DNA from: Amycolatopsis sp. WAC 01376
GTDB taxonomy: Bacteria; Actinomycetota; Actinomycetes; Mycobacteriales; Pseudonocardiaceae
Reading direction: 5' to 3'
Length of the DNA stretch: 64,000 nt
Assembly (NCBI RefSeq): GCF_003947415.1
Contig: NZ_QHKL01000004.1
Span: 248,001 to 312,000 of the forward strand
In this document: positions 54,501-63,500 of the stretch, piece after piece
Numbering within the stretch: position 1 is the stretch's first letter
Layout: every line of letters starts with the position of its first letter
The notes under the pieces: model-generated
What the model was told of the DNA's origin: nothing
Databases searched by the model: none
The model's input: the letters and a program-made list of their open reading frames with translations, nothing else
Made by a program: the position numbers and the translations under genes

Positions 54501-57500
54501 AGGTCCTGGAACAGCGGATCGTCGCGCAGGGCCCCGGCCACGGACGGCGGGGTGTCCATCAGGACGAGTTCGACCAGCCTGCGCGGCAACGGGGCGTTCC
54601 GGTCGTAGTCGAGACGGTGCCACGGGGAATCCGCGTCGGTGAACGGGTCTCGTCCACTGTGGAGGATCGCGGCGACCTCGGTCAGCATCCGCTGGACTCG
54701 TTGTGGTGAAAGCGGTTCCAGGGCCGTGTCACGCGTCGGCACCATCGCGGACAGCAGTACGGCGTCGTTCGCCAGGGCCCGCGCCCGGTGGGCGCGCAGC
54801 TTCAGCAACGACTTCTCCGCGGCCGACGCCGCCTCGGCCTGTGCGTCCACCGCCGCGAGCGCGTCGTTCAACCGGATCAGCGAGTCACCGAACCGGGTGC
54901 CGGAACCCAACGAGAGGTCGCCCGCGCCCGCCAGCCTGGAGAACTCGGCCAGCGCGGTGTCGAAGTCGTTGCCGGACAAGCGGAAATGCGGCAGGTCGGC
55001 GGTGCTCGCGTGGTAGCCCGCCACGATGCTCGCGGCGGGCACCGGGTCGGCGCGACGCGGCGGGGCGGCCGGGGCGGGCGCGGTGGGGAACGGCACGTCG
55101 GACGGCCGGGCCGTGATGTGCGCCGAGTGGCGGCGGAGCGTGCGCTCGAGATCGGTCGGCCCCTGGACCCATCGGCCCGCGTTGGGAGCGGGTGCCCCGA
55201 AGACGGCCGAGTACACGTCCTGCACGAAAGTCGTGCAGTTGGTGCTCATCAGCTTGTACTGCCGGTCCGAGTGGGCGATCACCCGCTCCAGCCCTCGGAT
55301 GATGTCGTTCGCGCTCGCCAGGTATTCGGCGCTGTAGGTGGTGGGCTTGTCCCGCGCACGGCCCGCGTAGACCGTGCCCGGTACCGTCGCCCACGGCGGC
55401 GAGGGAGGATTCTCGGGCGCGAAGTCGATGAGTGTTTCGCCGCCGAAGGGGTCGTGGATCTCGATCCACGCGTGGCCGGTGTACTGAACGCTCAGGTCTC
55501 GATGCCGGGTCTTCACCAGGAACCGGAAGACCGGCCGGTCCGCGTTCAAGAGCCGCATCCGGTCGAGGGCGTCGAGAAGATCGGACGTCATGAGGTACTG
55601 CGTGACCGTACGCTGCCGTACCTGTGTGCTCGGCACGCGGCCGTTCAGCCAGCTCTTGACCGTCATTTCGGCCGGGATCGTGCCGTCCACCGGTGGTGTC
55701 CGCACGAAACCGAGGGTCGCCGACTCGGCTCTCGTGTCGTCCTGCTGGGACCGGGTCACGATGCGCAGATGACCGAGGTCGACGCCGTGGTCCGCCTCGG
55801 CCGCCCGCAGGACGGTGTTCAGCGCGGCCGCCAGGTTCCGCTCCCGGCGCTCGGCCAGAGCGGTGTCCTGCCCGCGCTTCACGACGATCTCGATCCGCGC
55901 GCCGGCGGGCGGCGGAGTGCCCAGCTCGTCCACGACCGAACGCGCGAACCTCCGCAGCTCACCGAGGGCGGCACCTTCGACGGCATCAGCGCCGGAGGTG
56001 AAGAGAACGTCCGCGTACGGGTCCAGCCGGCCGATGTCGGCCGTCGGCCCGGCGGCTCCGATCATCTCGCGCAGCCGCTTGCCGAGGTCGCCGGGCCCGG
56101 TCGCCAGCCAGCCCGCCGACGGGGCGGGCTCGCCGGAGACGCGTTCGACCAGCCCGCGCGCGAAATGCATCGCGTTGAACGAGAGTGTCCGGTGCTCGAC
56201 CGAGAGATGGCGCAGCGAATGATCCAAGGCATGCACCGCGTCTTCGGCCGAGACCCACACCTCGTAGCTCGCGGCGGCGGTGTGGCCGACGTCCTGGAAC
56301 CGCACTCCGGTCCGATGGAAGCCGATCGCTTCGTTTCCGTGGCCCGGTAACACGAACTCGACCCAGGCGTGGCCACGGGCACCGACGAGCTGGGCGAGCC
56401 TCGGCACCGGGGCACCGGGATCCACCGACAACCGCATCAGGATCGTCCGTACCCGGGCGGTGCCGAGCCGTCGGTGCTCCTCGATACAGGCGACCAGCGG
56501 GGACGACGCCCACAGGTCCGCCGGTCCGCCGACCAGCGTCGCCGTCCGGGAAAGCCAGGACGTCACCGTCTCCCCCGGCCGGAACCCGAGTTGCGGGCCG
56601 AGGTCATCGGCGGACTCGACGAGTGCCATGGTCACCGTGCGCCGCCGCGCCGCCGGGTCGGCCGAGACCAGCGGCGGGACACTGTTCCGCTCGGCGGCGA
56701 CGGGGACGACGGTCAAGGGGGCGCGTCCGCCCGGCGAACGGGTGAGCAGCAACCGGAGGATCTCCGCCACCGCGTTCGCCCTGGCGAGTGCCGTGCCGGT
56801 ACCAGCCGCGTTGCCGTGGCCCGTGAGCCGGATGGAGGGCTGTGCTCCCGGTTCGCGCGCCACGATCGCGTCGGCCGCCGCCGGGGCCCACGCGGCGAAC
56901 CGCTCGACAGCCGCGCGGGAGGCGTCGTCCAGCGCGCGCGAGCCTTTCTCGAAGCCGACGACGCTTTCGACAACCGGGACAGGCCTGGTCGACGGCCTCG
57001 TCTCGGCGTCGCGAGTCGCGAGGAAGTCACCTGTCGGCGTCAGGACGACACGGACGGGACGGCTACCGGCGGGACCGAAATCGGTGTCCTCGCCGTCCTC
57101 GCCCAGCACGTGCAGCCGGACGTCCAGCGCTTCGGCGACCTCCTCGGCGGTCGCGTTCCGCAAGGTCACCCCGAGCGCCCTCAGCTCCGCTTGCCGTGTC
57201 GGCGAACCCGGCGCGACGGTGACGGCGATGGCCGCCACCAGATTCCCGGTGACCGGCTCGCCGCCGACCGGCACGACCGCTTTCCCCAGCCGGGACAAGA
57301 CATCCCGCTGCTCGACCGTGAGACCGGTGTGCACCGGCGTGGCGACACGGCGGGTCGCCAGGAAGTCGGCCGAAGACGAAAGGACCACACGCACCGGATC
57401 GCCATAGGCGGGGCCGAGGCGGATCGTCGTCCCGCGTTCGGTCAGCACCCGCAACCGGACGTCCAGCGCGAAGGCCACCTCCTTCGGCGTGGCGTGGCGC

Positions 57501-60500
57501 AGAGACGCTCCGAGGTCCCGCAATTCCTTTTGGCGCGAAGGAGAATCGGGCGCCGTCGTCTGGACGATCGCCTCGACCAGGTTCGACGCGACGGTGTCAC
57601 CACCGACCTGGACGACCTCACGGCGCTCCCGGGTCAGGGTTTCCCGCTGGACGTCGGTGAGTCCGGGGCCCTGCTCGGTCTCGACGGGTCGCGCGACGCC
57701 GGGGAGCGCGTCCTGCCCGGGGTCGGCGAGGCGGGCCCCCGGCCCCAGCTGGCTCCGCAGGACGTGCTGGATCATCCAGGTGTGGCGAGGCAGCAGCTTC
57801 GGTGTCACACCGGGTTTGACGACGTCGGCGCCCATGACGCTGACGTCGCCGGTGACGACGCCGGTGGTGCCGTCGTCCTCGCGGCTCAGGAAGACCCGGT
57901 CCCGGTCGTGTTCCTCGTCGGCGGCTCCGAGGTAGTGCAGCAGTTCGTGGGCCAGTTCCTCCTGGGTGGCGTCGGATCGCCAGGTGGTCTGGGTCGTGCG
58001 TTCGTCGTCACGGACGACCACGTCGTACGCGCGGTACCGGGGCGCGCCGTCGTCGTCGGTGAGCCGGTCGTCGGTGAACTCGACGCGGACGTGCAACTGG
58101 TCGCCGTTCGGCAGGCCGTAGCGCTTGTTGACCAGTGCCTCGATGCCGGCGCGGGCCCGCTCGCGCAGCCGCGTGAGCTGTTCGCCGGTGATGCCGGGGC
58201 CGGGTACGAGGTTGATCGGCACGGTGAACTCGGTGACGCCGCGGCCGCCGACCTCGAACCGGCTGACGCCGTACCGGATCACCCCGTCGTACCGTTTGCC
58301 GTCCTCGGTGAGCAACGTGGTCAGCACGTCGGCGGTCTCGGTCGACACCGCCCGCCTCGGCGTCGTCGCCCGCTTCGGCTCCCACTGCGCCGGGTCGAGC
58401 GGATTCGCCACGGTGAACCAGGGCGCGTCGGTGGCCCGGCTGTGCCGCCACGCTTCGTCCTCGGGAGACCGCGGCTGTGCCGCCAGCCGGGTGAACTCGG
58501 CGTCCAGCGCGCCCTTCGCCAGCCACCACGCGTCTTGTTTCGTGTCGGCGAAATCGAGCCACGCCGCTTGCAGGACCGCCTGGGACGCGGCCACCTCGTC
58601 GGTCGCGGCGGCGCGCTGTTCCTGGGCCTCCGTGACGGCGGCGTCCGCGTCGGCCAGCGTCTGCCGCTGCTCTTGGAGGACGTCCCGGTACAGGTTCCGG
58701 CGCAGCTTCGCCTCGGCGCGGTCCCGGGTCAGCCGCTGCACCTCGTCGTACGCCATGAGCCTGGCGTCCAAGCCTTCGGCGAGATCGAGGCGCTGCTTGG
58801 CCTCGGCGAGTTCGGACGAGAGCACCTGGAACGTCCGGGCCGCGTCCCGCGCACCACGGGCGAGGTCGTCGAGATCGGTCTCCAGACCGGCCCGCAGTAC
58901 CTCGGCGGCGTCGTCGGCCGCGGCCACCCTGTCGAGCTGGAGTCGCGCGGCTTCGGCGACGGTTTCGGCCTCCCGCAAGGCTTTCTCGGTCTCGCGGGCG
59001 AAACTGTGGTGCCGTTCCTCCAGCGTGCCGGGACGCCGGACCCGTGCCGCGTCGACCGTGCCGCGCCAGTCGATGCCGACACCGAGTTGCTCGACCAGCT
59101 GCTCGGCCTGGTAGCGGTGGCGTTCCGCGCCGACCTCGGCGTCCCGCCAGGCCTTCGCCGTCCTGGCGACCCTCGCCTGACGTGACTTCAGCGCGCGCGG
59201 CACCTTCTGCCCGGGGAGGTCGGTCAGGTCGGCGATCGGCATCCGCACGTCCGCCGAAGCGGGCACCGACAGGTCCACGACTTCGGTGCGGCCTCCGACC
59301 TCGACCACGATCCGGTAGTCCACGTCGAACCGCACCAGCGCGGTGCGGCCGACCGGTTTGTGGTTCGCGATGGCGGACACGGTCGTGCCGTCGACCGTGG
59401 CGTCGGCGGGCTCACCCGTCCAGCGCGTCTCCACGCCGCTGACGAGGCCCCCGATGTTGGCCTGTTCGTTGACGGGCGTGACCGAGGGTCCGGCGACGGC
59501 CACCTCGCCGATCTCGACCACCTTCCGCTCCGCGGACCGCGCCACGGTCGCGTTCTTCGGGTTCTCCAGGTTGACACCGTCGCTCAGCGCGACCAGGCGA
59601 GGTGTGGTGAGCCGCGCGTGCACCTCGACGTTCGCTCGTTTGCCCCGCAGCACGGCCGCTTCGCGCAAGGCCGGCACGGGCAGGCTCGCCGTCGTCATCG
59701 ACGGCAGGAACGCTTGCAGTACCTGAGGACTCAGCGTCGACCAGAGGGCGTTGATCGTGCCCGTGCCATAGCCGGTGATCCCGCCGTCCGCGCCCGCCGA
59801 GGTGAGGATGTCCCGCACGAGTTCGCGCAGCCGCGCGGCGGCGCGCACGGATTCGACCGACGCCATTTCCGGCAGCTTCGCCACGCTGCCCTCTCGCCAT
59901 TTCCGCAACGCGGCAGGGGAAGCGTCGTCCGGCGATCGCCGGGACGGCCCGGAATCGTTGTCAAGTAACGGCTTCTTCTTATCGGCCGCCGTGTCCGCGG
60001 TCAGGTTGTCGGCCAGCAGCCGGACGCCGAGTGTCCGCTCGCCGGTCTTGGCGGACGCCACGGTCTCGCCGTCACGCCGGATCTCGAGGGTGAACTCGAT
60101 CGGGACGTCGAACCGCGCGGCGGGCCCGGTACCGGTCCGCAGCAGCGTTTCCTGTTTGGAGGTGACCTCGCTGGTGCTGGTCGTCTTGATGGCGCCGACG
60201 CCGCCGGTGATCGCGCCGCCGACCGAAGTCACCGTCGCGCCACCGGGATCGCGGAACTTCTCCTGCCCGCCCGCGCGGAACGCGACCGACCACGACGTGG
60301 CCGTACCGTCCGTCCGGGTGGTCCGGATCGCGCGCGCGGTGCTGTGCTCGACGGTTCGGCCGTCATTGACGACCTCGCGGAACCTCGGCTCGCCCAGGGT
60401 GCGCGCGGTCAGCAGCACCTGATAACCGCTGTCGGTGAACAGTTTCGGCAGATGCGCGTGCAGCGGGATGCCGCCGTCCAGGGCGCTGTCCACCAGCCCC

Positions 60501-63500
60501 TGCACCCCGTCCGGCGAGACGAGGTCGGTCAGCCTCGCCCAGTTGTTCATCGCGTCGTCCAAGAAGACGCCGGGCAGCAGCGGCACCTTGGCCTCGGCCA
60601 GCCGCGCGGACAGCTCCGGCACCAGACCGGACAGGTCGGGCAGCCGCTCGACCGCGCCGAGCCCCAGCGCGCCCGGCTTCCCCGGCGGCAGCGTCAAGGG
60701 CGCCGCGAGCCGCTCTTCCCGCACGCGGGCACCCGCCGGCTTGGCGGGCAACAGGCCGTACTCGCGGGCTTGTTCTTCGGTGAGCCACACGAAGGCCGCG
60801 CCGGGAAGGTCCACGAACCGGGCGGCGCCCCTGGCGGCGGGGTGCACCACGGCGGTCTGCTGCCGTGACTCCGCGAGCACCGTGAAGGCGATGTCGAACC
60901 GCGCCAGCACCCGCGGCGTACCGGCCGCCGTGGTCACGTTGCGGTCGACGGTCGCGGAGATGTCGAGAACGTCGCCCGTGGCGGTCGTCTTCGCCCAGGG
61001 TTTGCCGGACACGCCACCGGTGCCGGAGCTGTCGGGATCGCCACTCGGCGCACCGGTCCCCGAGACGCCGACGGTGACCGCGGGGCCGCTGCTCTTGCTC
61101 TTGCCACTCTCGAACCGGTAGCCACCCGAGGTGGAGCGTTCCGCGCCCGCGTCGTCGGCCACGCGGACGAAGGTGGGGTTGCTCAGCCGCGCGACGACAC
61201 CCAGCCTGCCGACGCGGTCGGCCAGCCGCCGCGAATAGACGAGGTCGGTGCTCAGCGCACCGCGCGTGAACGACCGCAACGCCGCCTTGATGTTCTGGTT
61301 GCTCAGCATCGCCTGGACGCTGGTCCACGCGTCACTGCCGGGAAGGGTGAGCGCGCGGTCGCCGTCCGAGGCCTCCACCAGCGCGTCCATCGCCGCCGCG
61401 CTGACGTGCTCGGTGTACACGATGGTCTCCACGCCGACCCACTCGCTCACCTCGGGCCGCGCGAGTGCCTGGAGGTGACCGTTGATCGACCGCGGCGGGT
61501 CGAGCGTTCGCACCTTCGGGGCGCCGGGCGCGAAGCGTGCCGGGTCGGCGGGCAGCGTCACGCTGTCCGACATCGACAGGGTGAAGGTCGCCGGGAGCAG
61601 GTACTCGTCCGCTTCATCGGGGGTCGTCCAGATCGACAGGACGTCCGGGACCTGGGTCCCCGGCAGGCCCGGCAGCATCTGCCGGACCATCGCCTGCGAA
61701 CGGGAGAAACCGGTGATGGAGACGACGAACCGGCCCTTGTGCTCGAAGACCTCCGAGTCCGGGCTGCCGATGTTCAGATAGGTCGATTCGACCACCGGTC
61801 CCGCTCCGGTGCGGGTGCCGCCGCCACGGCCGTACTTCACCGCGGCCGTCCCCACCGCCCCGAAGGTGACCCTGCCCTCCGGTCCGGCGGTCCAGCCCTT
61901 GTTCGACGCGGAGGACGCGCCCAGCGCCGGACCGGACGTGGTGGCGTTGCGGACCACCCGGCCCTTCGTCCGTCCGACATGCTCGGCCGACTTCGACTCC
62001 AGCCGGACCGTGACGGTGACGTAGTCCTGCCGGAAAGCTCCTTGGCGTTTGAGGGTCACCGACACCCCGGCGCCCAGCAAGGCGTCCATCCGGTTGCGCA
62101 AGGCCAACGGGGACAACGCGGCCTGCAACCGGTGCTCGTTGGCCAGCATCTCCAGCGTCCGCGCCGCGTTCGCGGGTTTCGCCGGGACACCGCCCTCTTT
62201 CCCGCCCCAGCCGGGCAGCAGATCCGCGTACCGGCCCGCTTTCCGGAGCTTGCCGCGGATCTCCGTGAGCACGCGCTCGGCGCCGTCGAACTCGCCCACC
62301 CGCACATTGCCCGCCGCGAGCCCCGCCGCCAGATGTGCGGGCGGGAACTTCTTCTCCGACGCCAGCGTGAGCCCGGAACCGGTGCCCTCCGGGACAGGCA
62401 GTCCCCGCGCCGCGGCCTCCGCCATCCCCACCCTGGCGTAGACCGCCGCCGTGGTCGTGACTTCCTCGCCGTCCAGGCCTTGCACCACGATCGTCGCATC
62501 GAACCGGTAGAGCCCGATGTCCCCCTTGAGCTGGATCCCCGACTTCGCGGTCGAGGACCGGCCGGACACGGCCGTGTCCACGTTCCGGGAGGAGAAACCG
62601 GCACCGAGCCCACCCGCGACGCGCGCCCCCGCGACACCCGCCCCGTAGCCGAACGCGACCGAGGCGTCGAACCCGCGCCTGGTGGAGGCCGAAACGGACG
62701 AACTGGTGGTCGCGGACTCGTGCAGCCGCAACTGTGTCTCGGTCGTGGGGCCGACGAGTTCGGCCTTGGTCAGCACGGCCCTCATCCGGACCGCGGCCAC
62801 CCGTCCGCCGTCCGCGCTGAGCAGGGCGGCCGAACCGACCCAGCCTTCCAGCATGGCGCCGAAGTTCTCGCGCAGGCTCGCGGTCCCGAGGAACGCGCGC
62901 AACGTGTCACGGCCCGGGGCACCGAACTCGGTGACCGACCCGTGCAGCAGACCGGCGGCCTTGGAGTACACCTCCCCCAGATCGGTGACCGCCTCGGGCA
63001 CCGGATTCTGGAGTTTGCTCCCGACGTCGGCGTCCAGGTTCTTCGCGGTCAGCCCGGACGGCGGGGTGAGCCGGACCAGATCGTCCGGGACGCGCAGGGT
63101 GACCCGGCCCGGAACCTGTTGGGGCCTGCCGATCTCGGTGCCTGCCCGGTCGTGGACGCTGACGGTGAACTCGACGGCCATGGCGACCCGCCGGGAGCCC
63201 TCACCGGACCGGATCGCGCGCTGGTCCACAGTGGACATCGCGACGGCCTGCGCCGTACCGGGGGCGGCCAGCGCGGCCTTGCCACCGACGGTGAGATACG
63301 GACCGACCGGCGCCTGCACCGTGCCGGTCATCCCGAGGTCGCCGGCGTGGAGGACGGCGAGACTCTCCGCGGTCGATGTGCCGCCCTGGACCGTGAGATC
63401 CGCCTTGGTCTTCTCCCGCGGTTCGCTCACCGGCTCGCCGCGAAGGGCGGCACGCACCCGGATCTCGCGCCAGCCCTTGGCCGTGCGGACGGGGAAATGC

